Shown here: positions 24,019 through 32,228 of the stretch, piece after piece
How positions within the stretch are numbered: the stretch's first letter is position 1
How the letters are laid out: the number at the start of each line of letters is the position of its first letter
NCBI GenBank assembly: GCA_035629175.1
Contig: DASPIL010000044.1
Location: 1 to 41,323, forward strand
Direction: 5' to 3'
Source of the DNA: Verrucomicrobiia bacterium
GTDB lineage: Bacteria; Verrucomicrobiota; Verrucomicrobiia; Limisphaerales; DASXHY01
Length of the DNA: 41,323 nt
The notes under the pieces: model-generated
The model's input: only the letters and a program-made list of their open reading frames with translations
What the model was told of the DNA's origin: nothing
The model's database searches: none
Position numbers and translations under genes: made by a program

Positions 24019-25110
24019 TTACTGCGCTTGCTGCGGGAGCGCCTCGAAGTCGAACTTCCAGTGGTTCGCGAGCGCGCGTGCCTCGGCGGTCGTGATGTGA
24101 ATCACCGAGCCGTGTTTCGGGGAAGAAAAGTTCGTGGTCTTCATAACGCCTTCATTGAAACGGCCCAGATGCTTGAAGGTTTTGAAATCCGTCGTTTCGC
24201 TGAATCCCATGTTGCTGGGCCGCACGCCGAACACGTCGTACATCAGGACGTAAGTCTCCGTCCCGAGGCGCCGCCACACGTTGGGGGCTTCGCGGCCGAC
24301 ACGCTCGGGATCGTAAACAGCTGGGTCGTAAACATAGTCGCGGTTGATTTTGCCGGACACCGCCTGCTTGATCCCGCCGCCCGCTCCCTGCGCCACGTAG
24401 AACATGTGGTAATTGCTGCCCACCCGCGTGATGTCCGCATCGAGAATCTGGTTGGAGCCCGGATACTTGAAGAGTTCCTGCGGCACGGTTTCGAGCTTTG
24501 TGAACGCGTCGTCCGCGTAAGAGTAGTAAAGCTTCGTGGGACCGCGGCTGAGCCGCATCGTGAAGTAAACCATGAGGCGGCCCTTTTCCGCATCGTAGAT
24601 GGTTTCCGGCGCCCAGAAGCATCCCACGTCGCGGGTTTCTTCAAACGCCTTGTCGATGCGGAAAATCGAATGACTCCACTGAATCAGGTTGGTCGAGCGC
24701 ATCATCACAATCGCGCGGTTGTTGCCCCAATCGTAGAGTTCAGCGGGCCTCTCCCATTCGTTTGTCCTGAACCCCGCGCGCCTGCCGAAAATGTGGAGAT
24801 CTGTCATCGCCAGGTAAAACGAGCCGTCATCGCGGTGCACGATGTGCGGGTCGCGGATTCCCTTCTGCTCGGCCAGTTGGGTTCCGCCCATGATGGGTTT
24901 GCCGCCGTTGACGTCCTCAAAGGTGTAACCGTCGCGGCTCAGCGCGAAGTAAAGACTATGCGTGTCGTCCTTGAAGTAAGCGAACAGGTACGCCGCGTCT
25001 TTGTCCTGGACTGGTTCGGCCTGTGCCGCCTGTTCTCCGACCGCCAAAAGCGCAACCAATGAGGCAGCCAACAGCGGTCGACACCATTGTGGGAAGAGGA
25101 ATGTAGTCAT
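24019..25110 (-). CDS. Exported GH43-like five-bladed propeller glycosidase
   Basis: From ATG 25110 the protein has 363 residues and a signal peptide (LLAASLVALLAVGEQAAQA). Motifs of the GH43/GH117-type fold are seen: YLFAYFKDDTHSLYFALS near the N-terminus, the Asp in GIRDPHIV, MRSTNLIQWS, FWAPETIYD with a likely catalytic Glu, and ILDADITRV. An upstream in-frame GTG at 25119 would add three residues. The gene stands alone next to tRNA-Asn, outside the island debris. Arabinosidase, xylosidase or galactosidase specificity cannot be decided. There is no carbohydrate-binding module, and no regulator is adjacent. Confidence 0.85.
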   Translation of the reverse strand: MTTFLFPQWCRPLLAASLVALLAVGEQAAQAEPVQDKDAAYLFAYFKDDTHSLYFALSRDGYTFEDVNGGKPIMGGTQLAEQKGIRDPHIVHRDDGSFYLAMTDLHIFGRRAGFRTNEWERPAELYDWGNNRAIVMMRSTNLIQWSHSIFRIDKAFEETRDVGCFWAPETIYDAEKGRLMVYFTMRLSRGPTKLYYSYADDAFTKLETVPQELFKYPGSNQILDADITRVGSNYHMFYVAQGAGGGIKQAVSGKINRDYVYDPAVYDPERVGREAPNVWRRLGTETYVLMYDVFGVRPSNMGFSETTDFKTFKHLGRFNEGVMKTTNFSSPKHGSVIHITTAEARALANHWKFDFEALPQQAQ

Positions 25111-25513
25111 GTGTAGCACGTGGTCATGTTAAGTCGGAGCGTCTGGGGCGCTGCTTCCGGAATTTCTCACAGCATGAATCGCCGTCTCGAGCCCGGCACC
25201 GAGCCGCGTGGTGCGGTTCATCGCTTCGTTCATCTTTCAGGGCGTTGAACCACCCTCAATTTTCCATCCGCAGCTGCCGCGGGCGCGGAAATACGATTCA
25301 ATCCCGCAAAGCCATTTGTAATGTCGAGGAGCTTGCCTGACAACTCCTGGCAAAGCCATCGACTTCGTCCAACAAATACAAGCTCCTTTCCCCACACCAT
25401 AGCGGACCGCTCTCATCGAACGGATTTTAGCGAGCCGAGGTGGCGATGGTGCGGCTGATTCCCCCGATGCCCTCAGCATTTGTGCGGCCGTTGCGTGAGG
25501 CACGCCACATCGA
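25111..25513. other. Intergenic stretch without a supported gene
   Basis: No frame here has convincing protein character. The minus-strand reading CGIESYFRARGSCGW (about 25265-25310) looks conserved in style but lies in a Cys/Trp-rich frame more like a non-coding or decayed element. The stretch holds self-complementary GCAGCTGC and CCGCGG in close succession at about 25268-25283. It may be a degraded repeat; this is a guess. Confidence 0.4.
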
Positions 25514-25800
25514 ATGGTCAAAAATGCCATGACAACATCCCAAGTGGCAATGGTATTGGCGCTGGCAATCATCTGCGTTGCCTGGATTGTTTCCTGGTTC
25601 AGGGGACATCGCGCCCGGCACATTCAACACGTCTTCGGATCCCTGTGCGTGCAGACGCTGGCTGCTGTTTTTCTTTCGCGTTCCTCAGATCACCTGCTTC
25701 TGTCGATTGCTTTTGCAGCGGTCATCCTGGGGGCGATTGGCTGGATGATTTGGAATGGTTCCCCTCGTATACAAGCCCGCTGATAAGTCACCATCGCCAC
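25440..25800. repeat. 12-bp inverted repeat flanking a small membrane ORF
   Basis: GTGGCGATGGTG at 25440-25451 is matched by CACCATCGCCAC at 25789-25800. Between them lies the 25514-25783 reading frame. The arms are perfect over 12 bp and GAG-rich sequence outside is partly similar. No target-site duplication was recognised. It could be the ends of a small element or chance. Confidence 0.35.
25514..25783 (+). CDS. Small hydrophobic membrane protein (hypothetical)
   Basis: An 89-residue frame (84 if ATG 25529 is used) with three hydrophobic stretches: VAMVLALAIICVAWIVSWF, then about residues 42-52, and LLLSIAFAAVILGAIGWMIW. Short basic loops lie between them, so a two- or three-helix inner-membrane protein is plausible. 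No family was recognised. There is no Shine-Dalgarno and no operon partner. It might be a chance hydrophobic frame, but the helix-loop pattern argues for a gene. Confidence 0.45.
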   Translation: MVKNAMTTSQVAMVLALAIICVAWIVSWFRGHRARHIQHVFGSLCVQTLAAVFLSRSSDHLLLSIAFAAVILGAIGWMIWNGSPRIQAR

Positions 25801-26142
25801 TGCGAGGCGGCCCCGCGATGGCGCTCGAAGTTTGACCCACCTGCAGGGCGCGTTTCTGCTCTGCGGAGCCGCCATGCCGCAAGGCGTGGGAAACACGCGA
25901 GCACGTTAAGCAACCTGCGATACATCGGATTGTGAGCGGAACTGGTTTCGGTCCCGGCAAAAATTTGCGCATCCGCTGCCGTGTGCTGGGCAAGCGTTGC
26001 GCACCGCAGGCTCGTCCGCAGACCGGGGTCCCCTCGCAAAAGGTTTAATTTTTTGAGTGGTCCCGGTTGTGCTGATGTCAAAGCCTCAGATTCAGCACCG
26101 CGGCAACGATGCGATATTGAGTTATTACGATAGGTGTGGAAC
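25801..26142. other. Intergenic stretch, nothing recognised
   Basis: No supported gene, RNA or clear repeat. Frames here are short and of unusual composition. A T-rich AATTTTTTGAG at about 26047 may belong to the promoter side of the next gene, but no confident promoter could be assigned. Confidence 0.4.
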
Positions 26143-26475
26143 ATGAACACCGTGGATCCAATTTTTAGCGATGCAGCCCGTGGCGACGGGTCGAGCGGCG
26201 TGGAGTCCATTTTGGATTACCTGCACGACGCGGCCGGGTTTGCCATTGGAATCAAGCCCAATGTGCCGTTGGAGCGCGCCCTCGGACGGGGAGCCTTGAT
26301 GCCGCAGAATGAGGAGGACGCTCTCGGTCAATTAAAGGAAGCTGTCGCGGAGATCGGCTGCACGGTTGTGCGGCGCGGGCAGTCGCTGACCATCGTCACA
26401 GATCAGGACGCGAAGAAGCAGTTCCTTCCCTTGCCGCAGGTCCCTAGTGGCGGAAATTTAAGTATTCGAAGCTAG
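26143..26475 (+). CDS. Small protein resembling a secretin N-terminal (STN-like) domain
   Basis: From ATG 26143 the frame encodes 110 residues. The pattern ILDYLHDAAGFAIGIKPNVP, then a long helix (DALGQLKEAVAEIG), then CTVVRRGQSLTIVT resembles the short N-domains of secretins and TonB receptors, where a beta-alpha-beta unit ends in a LTIVs strand. There is no signal peptide and no secretin barrel, so the domain stands alone. GGA lies 6-8 bases upstream of ATG 26143, a weak ribosome site; a GTG at 26134 would add three residues. The 3' end overlaps the convergent M16 gene by 18 bp. It could be a partial gene left after loss of the rest. Confidence 0.55.
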   Translation: MNTVDPIFSDAARGDGSSGVESILDYLHDAAGFAIGIKPNVPLERALGRGALMPQNEEDALGQLKEAVAEIGCTVVRRGQSLTIVTDQDAKKQFLPLPQVPSGGNLSIRS

Positions 26476-29064
26476 CCGATGAGTGCTGGCAATGGCCGGG
26501 CTCTCCGCGGACGGTTCGGATCCAACCCGCGCAATGGCAGCACATGCCTCCTGCAGAAACCGTTCCGCCGTGGCGCGGGCTTGCTCAAGAGTCACCGCGC
26601 TGTAATGCGCGTCTTCGCGATCGGAATGATCAAAGCCCAGCCCGTATAGTTCATCCAAAGCGCTCGTCATCGCGACGTTTCCGAGATCCTGCCGCGAAAT
26701 CTTTTTCTGTCCTATCACCTTCGCCTTTGCACGATTCAGTTCAGCCTCGGTGAGCCCGGATTCGCGCAGCAAAGCGGCTTCACGAAACAGCTCCTTCTCC
26801 ACCAGCTCAACCTTCTCCGGCATCGTCCCGACATAGAACGAAAAATATCCGGGAACGATCCCTGGAAAATGCTGGGCTCCCACGTAATATGCCAGGCCGA
26901 GTTCGTCGCGGATGCGAAGGAACAGCCGGGAACCGAGGTCGCTGCAGGTTTCCTGAATCAGGTCCAGGGCATAGCGCTCAGGGGAATTGAGCGTCGTGCC
27001 GGGAAATCCAATGACGAGGACGGATTGCTTTTTGTCGCGGACTTCAGTGACTCGCGCCATCCCACGCGGAGCAAAGCCGCTGCCGCCTTCGATCTTCTCA
27101 AACGGCATCGCCTCACTGCTGGGCTTCCACGAACCAAACGCTTTTTCGATGGCACTCCGCGCTTCGTCAGGATTGATGTCGCCGAACACGGCGAGCACGC
27201 AATTGTTGGGCACCGTGAAGCGGCGATGACAATCCTGCAGGTGCTTCACCTGAACCGCTCCAACACTCGCCTCCGTCCCCAACGGATCCAATCCATAGCG
27301 CTCATCGCCGAACAGCGTGCGCCTCATGGCGACGCTCGCGCTCTTGAGCAGATGATCCTTTTGCGCCTGAATGTTAGCGAGCTGCACTTCGCGTTCGCGT
27401 TCCAGTGCGTCCCCAGGGAACGTTGGGTTGAGCAGCACATCAGCAACGAGTTCCAGTCCCAGGTTGAAATCAGTGCTCATGACCTCGGCGTTGACTCCAA
27501 AACTGTTGTTCCCGCCGTAGCTGTCGATGTGACCGCCCACGGATTCGATCTCGCTCGAAATTTCATCGGCGCTGCGGCCCCTCGTGCCCTTGAGCAGCAG
27601 TTTGCTCATCAGTTGTGTGACACCGTTGGTATCCCGAGTTTCCGTGAGAACCCCGCCCTGGAAGACCGCGCGGAATTCGACAAATGGCAAACGATGATCC
27701 TCCTTGAACAACACGCGAAGGCCGTTCGAGAGCTCGAATTTTTGGATCGGATGATCCGCCGTCTCGCTCGACGCCGAAGCCGCTGTCGTTGCGCAGCCTT
27801 CGGGCAGGAGCGCGAATAACGTGCGATTCTCGGCTGTAAGGTATTGTTTGGCGACACGCTGAAGGTCAGCAGGGGTGATGCGCTTGACCGCTTCGAGGTA
27901 GCGCGCCGAAAAATTAAGGTCGTTTGCCGCAAGCCAGCTTCCGCCGAGATCCTGCGCCTGGCCCTGCATTGTTTTTCGCGATGCAAGGGTTCCCGATATG
28001 AACTGCTTCACTGCCTTGCTGAGTTCCTCGGAACTCACTGGTGCCGATTTCATCTTTTCGACTTCCGCCAGCATCGCATCGCGTGCTGCTTCGAATTTGT
28101 CGCCATCGGCAACGGCGCTCATGCCAAAAAGTCCGGCGCTGCCGGGGCTGTAAGTCCAGGCATCCACGTGATGCACCACGCCAAGTTGCTCGCGAACGGT
28201 TCGATAAAGGCGCGCGCTGCGGCCGCTGCCGAGCAGGACCGCGAGCACGTCCAGAATGGGCACGTCGGGATGTCTTAACTCGGGGATGTGCCACGCAACA
28301 TGAAAATGTCCGAGCTCGATCGCCGCTTCCTCCACGATCTCGCGCGCGGCGGTCTGGTGGGGTTCCGCTGGAAGCACTGCAGGCGCAAGCGGACGCGCCT
28401 TGGATTGGGCGTAAGCCTGTTCGATTTGCGCCACGACCTCCTGCTTGCGGACGTCGCCCACGACGACGTAGAACACGTTGTTCGCCGCGTATTTTTCGTG
28501 ATAGTAAGCGCGAATGTCTTCGGCCTTCACCTCGTTGAAGATGTCGGGATACCCAATGATCGTAAAACGATACGGACTGCGCGTGAAAGCGGTCTCGAAA
28601 AGGCGGCGGCTTGAGCGGCGGCCGGGATCGTCGTAGCCCATGTCCATCTCGCGACGGATCACGTCCATCTCTTTCGCAAGTTCATCCGGCGGCAGGGCCG
28701 CGTTCTGCATGATATCGCACAGGATGTCGATCGCGACCCGCGCGCCTGTGTTGGGAACATCGATGTGATACACCGTGCGGTCGAAGCTGGTATAGGCGTT
28801 CATGTAACCGCCCGCCTCCTGGACTTCCTGGTCGATGCGGCTGCCGGGACGCGTGGAAGTGCCCTTGAAAAGCATGTGTTCGAGCACGTGCGACAGGCCC
28901 GCGCCGAGCCAGCGGCCTTCATGAATGCTGCCGGCCATGCACCAGGCCTGCGCAGAGACCACGGGCGCGCTGTGATCTTCGCGGACAATGATGGTTAGTC
29001 CGTTCTTGAGCGTTGTGACGGAAACGTCGGGGGGAATTGCGGGAAGCGATGGTGCGTTGTTCAA
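26458..29064 (-). CDS. Tandem M16-family zinc metallopeptidase
   Basis: An 868-residue fusion of two M16 (pitrilysin/processing-peptidase) units. The first (about 10-430) has the inverted zinc motif HVLEH (His59, Glu62, His63) with the third ligand Glu139 at the family spacing, then the substrate-binding region SPYRFTIIGYP. The second (about 435-868) starts with the same strand pattern (FELSNGLRVLF) but has QLMSK in place of HxxEH, so it is the inactive half. This matches single-chain M16 enzymes in which both halves enclose a peptide chamber. No signal peptide is seen, so a cytoplasmic or unconventionally placed enzyme is likely. The next gene (Minf_1886 type) lies 38 bp upstream, suggesting co-transcription. 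Confidence 0.92.
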   Translation of the reverse strand: MNNAPSLPAIPPDVSVTTLKNGLTIIVREDHSAPVVSAQAWCMAGSIHEGRWLGAGLSHVLEHMLFKGTSTRPGSRIDQEVQEAGGYMNAYTSFDRTVYHIDVPNTGARVAIDILCDIMQNAALPPDELAKEMDVIRREMDMGYDDPGRRSSRRLFETAFTRSPYRFTIIGYPDIFNEVKAEDIRAYYHEKYAANNVFYVVVGDVRKQEVVAQIEQAYAQSKARPLAPAVLPAEPHQTAAREIVEEAAIELGHFHVAWHIPELRHPDVPILDVLAVLLGSGRSARLYRTVREQLGVVHHVDAWTYSPGSAGLFGMSAVADGDKFEAARDAMLAEVEKMKSAPVSSEELSKAVKQFISGTLASRKTMQGQAQDLGGSWLAANDLNFSARYLEAVKRITPADLQRVAKQYLTAENRTLFALLPEGCATTAASASSETADHPIQKFELSNGLRVLFKEDHRLPFVEFRAVFQGGVLTETRDTNGVTQLMSKLLLKGTRGRSADEISSEIESVGGHIDSYGGNNSFGVNAEVMSTDFNLGLELVADVLLNPTFPGDALEREREVQLANIQAQKDHLLKSASVAMRRTLFGDERYGLDPLGTEASVGAVQVKHLQDCHRRFTVPNNCVLAVFGDINPDEARSAIEKAFGSWKPSSEAMPFEKIEGGSGFAPRGMARVTEVRDKKQSVLVIGFPGTTLNSPERYALDLIQETCSDLGSRLFLRIRDELGLAYYVGAQHFPGIVPGYFSFYVGTMPEKVELVEKELFREAALLRESGLTEAELNRAKAKVIGQKKISRQDLGNVAMTSALDELYGLGFDHSDREDAHYSAVTLEQARATAERFLQEACAAIARVGSEPSAESPAIASTHRLASNT

Positions 29065-29102
29065 AGTCTTGCCTGAGGGGTGAAGGGAGGCGGGAGGCGG
29101 GC

Positions 29103-29543
29103 CTAGCGGTTCGGCTGCGTGTCCGCGGGGCTGGCGGCTGCGCCGCGGTTGTTCAGCTTGTGCGATGGAAGAAATGGTTTCTCAAAGGCTTCAAAGAAAT
29201 CGTAGCCGTTCTGGAAGTCATCGCGGCTGTCTTTCTCGGTCTTCGCGAGGAGGCCCGCTTCGACCATGTTGAAGACGATCTCGCCGAAATCCTGGCAATT
29301 GCGAATGCCCCATTCGGCCAGGACCGTCGATGTCATCGGGCCGAACTGCGAGAGCGCGTATTCGCGGATGCCGCCGAGGAGTTCCTGTCCGCTGACGTGG
29401 CGCAGGTTGCCGCGGTTTTCCTTCACGATCGCTTTTTGTGTATGATCGAGGGCCTCGCGAACGAACAGATATCCATCCCGTTGATAGCGGGAGTCCTTGG
29501 TGAGGATCAGGTCCAATCCGTCTTCGAATGTCGGTTCGTGCAT
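29103..29543 (-). CDS. Minf_1886 family protein
   Basis: A 146-residue soluble protein starting MHEPTFEDGLDLIL. It contains RDGYLFVREALDHTQ, RHVSGQELLGGIREYAL, GPMTSTVLAEWGI and FGEIVFNMVEAGLL, the conserved blocks of the Minf_1886 family (TIGR04138 type), which is largely confined to the Verrucomicrobia/Planctomycetes group and has no known function. The last 20 or so residues are Ala/Pro-rich and poorly conserved in character. Its ATG shares one base with the TGA of the small membrane gene before it (TGATG), so the two are probably translationally coupled. The open frame extends upstream, but that part has no family similarity. Confidence 0.88.
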   Translation of the reverse strand: MHEPTFEDGLDLILTKDSRYQRDGYLFVREALDHTQKAIVKENRGNLRHVSGQELLGGIREYALSQFGPMTSTVLAEWGIRNCQDFGEIVFNMVEAGLLAKTEKDSRDDFQNGYDFFEAFEKPFLPSHKLNNRGAAASPADTQPNR

Positions 29544-29695
29544 CAATTCTTGGGGTGAATGCCGCTCGGCGGCGTCAGGGTCTGCGCTGTGTCTGCGGGA
29601 TGCGAAGTGCGATAGGTTTTGACCGCCCAGCCAACCAGCAGGAACGCGCAGACCAGGCAGAGCACCAGTTGTTCCTGCCGGGTCAAGCGATTCAC
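29543..29695 (-). CDS. 50-residue single-pass membrane protein coupled to the Minf_1886 gene
   Basis: From GTG 29695 the product reads NRLTRQEQLVLCLVCAFLLVGW and on: a short basic head, one membrane helix (about residues 9-24) and a polar tail ending PPSGIHPKN. The open frame extends upstream to 29881, but the added part is proline-rich and unlike a folded protein, so the short form is preferred. The stop overlaps the next gene's start by one base. No family can be named with certainty; a membrane anchor or partner of the Minf_1886 protein is inferred from the coupling alone. Confidence 0.6.
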   Translation of the reverse strand: MNRLTRQEQLVLCLVCAFLLVGWAVKTYRTSHPADTAQTLTPPSGIHPKN

Positions 29696-30093
29696 GCCCG
29701 GGAATATAGTGCAATGGAGGGATTGCACAATCAGAGAAGCAGGCGCACGGCGAGGTGGCGAGGTCTTGCATGCCGGGAGCCTTGAGGCCGCCTGGGCGTT
29801 AATCGTCCGCGCGTCGTAAACATTGCCGGCGGGTTCCTCAGCCCAAACGCGGAAAGGGTCCGAAGCTGCGCGCGGGTTCATCGAATTTGCTCTGAAACTT
29901 AAAAACCCGTCAATCTAGGGCAGAAAGAATCGACGAACCTGGACCTGCGCCTCGGCATCCAAAGCTGACACGGCCTTCGAGCCACGCGACTCGCTCAATC
30001 GGCCCGGCAAAGTCGGGCCCCACAGTTCGATTGTATTGGAAAGGTCCTCGGGCCAGCCTATAGAGATCACTGCAAATCTAACTGTCGCTGAAG
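29696..30093. other. Intergenic stretch with a strong hairpin at 30001-30019
   Basis: GGCCCGGC-AAA-GTCGGGCC at 30001-30019 folds into an 8-bp stem with one G-T pair and a 3-base loop. It lies about 75 bp past the stop of the minus-strand gene ending at 30094. It has no T run, so it may be an intergenic palindrome rather than a classical terminator. No other feature is supported here. Confidence 0.55.
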
Positions 30094-30420
30094 CTAGTTC
30101 TCGGAGCGGCTCGACATGCTGACAGGGACTCGGTGGGAAAGCACCAGGCTCATCACGTCCAGTGCGATGGGGGGTGGATCCTCCTGGCCGTCCTCGCGGT
30201 AATACCAAACCTCCCCACCTCGTTCCGCCAGCCTTGCCAAGCGAGCATCCAAATCTGCAAATGAGCTATTCGTACCGTCCACGAACAATGCCCCGGATTT
30301 CGACATTGTGATCTTGAGTAAGGGTCTGGACTGAGGACCCAACACCGCCTCCTCAGGCTCTCTTGCGCAGCCGCAAACGCACAGCATCCAACTGAGAACG
30401 GTGATTAACCTAATGCACAT
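30094..30420 (-). CDS. Small lipoprotein with ExbD-like periplasmic fold
   Basis: From ATG 30420 the product has 108 residues. The N-terminus is a lipoprotein signal with a Cys in the VCGC context (LSWMLCVCGCAREPEE). The rest (LLKITMSKSGALFVDG, then a helix DLDARLARLAE, VWYYREDG, a second helix and VPVSMSS) follows the beta-alpha-beta layout of the periplasmic part of ExbD/TolR. It has no ExbD membrane helix or conserved Asp. A longer start at 30483 would add 21 residues before the signal. Orphan: no exbB or tonB nearby. Assignment of the fold is by pattern only. Confidence 0.62.
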   Translation of the reverse strand: MCIRLITVLSWMLCVCGCAREPEEAVLGPQSRPLLKITMSKSGALFVDGTNSSFADLDARLARLAERGGEVWYYREDGQEDPPPIALDVMSLVLSHRVPVSMSSRSEN

Positions 30421-30597
30421 ATGGTCCACGAGCCAGGGTCGTTGCCAATGTAGTCTTGGCGCTAATCGGTCGGAGTTATCCATAGTCTTTTCCTTTTTGA
30501 ATGAACCTTCCGAGGGCTTTGGTTGCGGGCGATGCTGAATCTCGCGGCGAAAAGTTTCAAGCGCTTTGCTGCAACCTGGGAAGGCGTTGCGCGCCAG

Positions 30598-30945
30598 TCA
30601 TATCAACCGCCGCCTGTGTTCACTTTCATCCGGCCGATTGATCTGCTCCGCGTCGCGGCGCGCCCATCGAAAAGCGAACATCAGCGACACGAGCCAAATG
30701 AGGCAGACGAGGGCTGAGCGCGCGTAAAACTCCGCTCCCCTCCATCGAATGACCAACTCCTGTCCGCTGGCGCGAATCCAATCAGGGCTGATCAGGTGAA
30801 ACGGGAAATGGGAGCGAATCATATCAGCATCGACACCGGGTCCCTGAAGGACCATCGGCCAGCGCATCGTGCTCCATGCAAGCTGAGCGTAAACGGCGCA
30901 GGCGCTAAGCAGCAGCGTTGCAATCATAAACTTGAGCGCCTTCAT
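30598..30945 (-). CDS. Hypothetical protein with two membrane segments
   Basis: From ATG 30945 the product has 115 residues. The first hydrophobic segment (FMIATLLLSACAVYAQLAW) is followed by a polar loop of about 50 residues, then ALVCLIWLVSLMFAFRWARR. A charged tail ends it. No family was recognised. An upstream ATG at 30972 adds nine residues. It sits with other small minus-strand genes that have no recognised shared role. Confidence 0.6.
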   Translation of the reverse strand: MKALKFMIATLLLSACAVYAQLAWSTMRWPMVLQGPGVDADMIRSHFPFHLISPDWIRASGQELVIRWRGAEFYARSALVCLIWLVSLMFAFRWARRDAEQINRPDESEHRRRLI

Positions 30946-31085
30946 ACAGCTAAGGACATAGTTTCCGGCCAACTCTCAAGAAACGTGGGCGATCATCCGC
31001 TGCAAATTCGATGTTGGAAAACCCGCATCTTGGAAACTGCAGGGCGGCGGAGGTCGGTGCAATAGCAGCGTTGTGCGTTTGATGC

Positions 31086-31349
31086 TCAATTGCGCGCGTG
31101 CGTCGCTGAGAGCCAAATGATGATGCTGGTCAAAATCATCAGGCCGCCGACGATGAAACCCGGACCGAGCCTCGCCTCGAAGTGCCCAGCGCCGACGACT
31201 AAGCGGCTGCCGAATGGCAACAGGCCCGCTCCAAGAACGGCCAGCGAGATCGCGCAGACTTTGTAATATTGGTGAACAAAACCAATCCCGACACCAAGGA
31301 TGTATCCCGCAGCTTCCCAAGCCGTCATGTTCTGCTCGTTCGTGTCCAT
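31086..31349 (-). CDS. Small integral membrane protein (hypothetical)
   Basis: An 87-residue protein with three hydrophobic segments: AAGYILGVGIGFVHQY, VCAISLAVLGAGLLPFG and GFIVGGLMILTSIIIWL. Gly-rich helices and short loops are typical of tiny inner-membrane proteins. No family recognised and no clear Shine-Dalgarno. It is the most upstream of the small minus-strand genes in 29.1-31.4 kb. Confidence 0.6.
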   Translation of the reverse strand: MDTNEQNMTAWEAAGYILGVGIGFVHQYYKVCAISLAVLGAGLLPFGSRLVVGAGHFEARLGPGFIVGGLMILTSIIIWLSATHARN

Positions 31350-32228
31350 ATTAAAAATGGTGAAACGCCCAACAATCCAGCTCAGGACCGTTCCGCGGGA
31401 GGGAGGTTTTGCAATGAAACGCGGTGGGGTTCGGGTCCAGTGCAGCGCACGCTCGCACTAAGCCGCTGCGCAGCGGCGGGAGGATAGCGTTTCCGTCCAT
31501 GCGTTTAATGTTCCTTTGGCTGGGCTGGAGCATAATCCTGGTGCATGAATCTTTTCAATCCTTCATTCACCAATGCCACCCACTTCGACTGTCACCGAAG
31601 CATGGTTTTGGAGCTTTGCGTCTCACGCAAGATTCAAGCTCATCAAACGGCCGTAGCCGGGTTTTTTCCCTGTTTCTGGCCCACAAGGTGTCACCGATTC
31701 CAGCAATACCCAGCTGCCTGCTACGGCGTTGTGCCGTTGCGCCGCCATCACCTTGCCACCGCGAAACGCATCCGACCGCCAGATCGCTTACAGCCTAAAA
31801 ACCTGCCTCATAATCGCATGTAAGCCGAAAAAGCAAGCTCCTGGATTCCGTAACCACATGGGAGCGAATTGCTTGTCTAGGCGACAGTCGAGGGAACGAT
31901 GAACGGCCGTCGCGGTCGATCCCGCGCCGGCGCAGCCTCTCCGATTCTATCGTGTCTTCGTGAACTATGAGTAGGAGTTCGCTGATCTGCCCAGGTTCGA
32001 CTGGCGACTCGGCTCGATCACGAATTATGGCAGAGCGCTGAAGAGGCTACGCGATGCCGCGAACTGGCCGAATTCTTCAAATCGGTTTAACCAATCCCTT
32101 GGTCCTTTAGTCTTTTCGTCCTTTGGTCCCCAGATGTTGCCCTTTCCAACTGTCGCCGAAACAAGCTTGCGACCCCACACATCCCGCAGCGCGTCGAATC
32201 GTTGAATTCCTTGGCACTCGGATTGTTA
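31350..32228. other. Long intergenic region with palindrome and possible gene debris
   Basis: No supported gene in nearly 880 bp. GCCGCTGCGCAGCGGC at 31462-31477 is a perfect 16-bp palindrome. Around 31998-32088 a plus-strand frame reads LATRLDHELWQSAEEATRCR then ELAEFFKSV and a stop, which has amphipathic protein character and may be the tail of a decayed gene. The remaining frames look random. Confidence 0.45.

Noticed and set aside
23860-25062. 400-codon plus-strand frame
   Set aside because: Shadow of the GH43-like gene on the minus strand, starting inside the tRNA region.
31424-31798. 124-codon plus-strand frame
   Set aside because: Ser/His/Cys-rich composition, no domain, and it includes a perfect intergenic palindrome.
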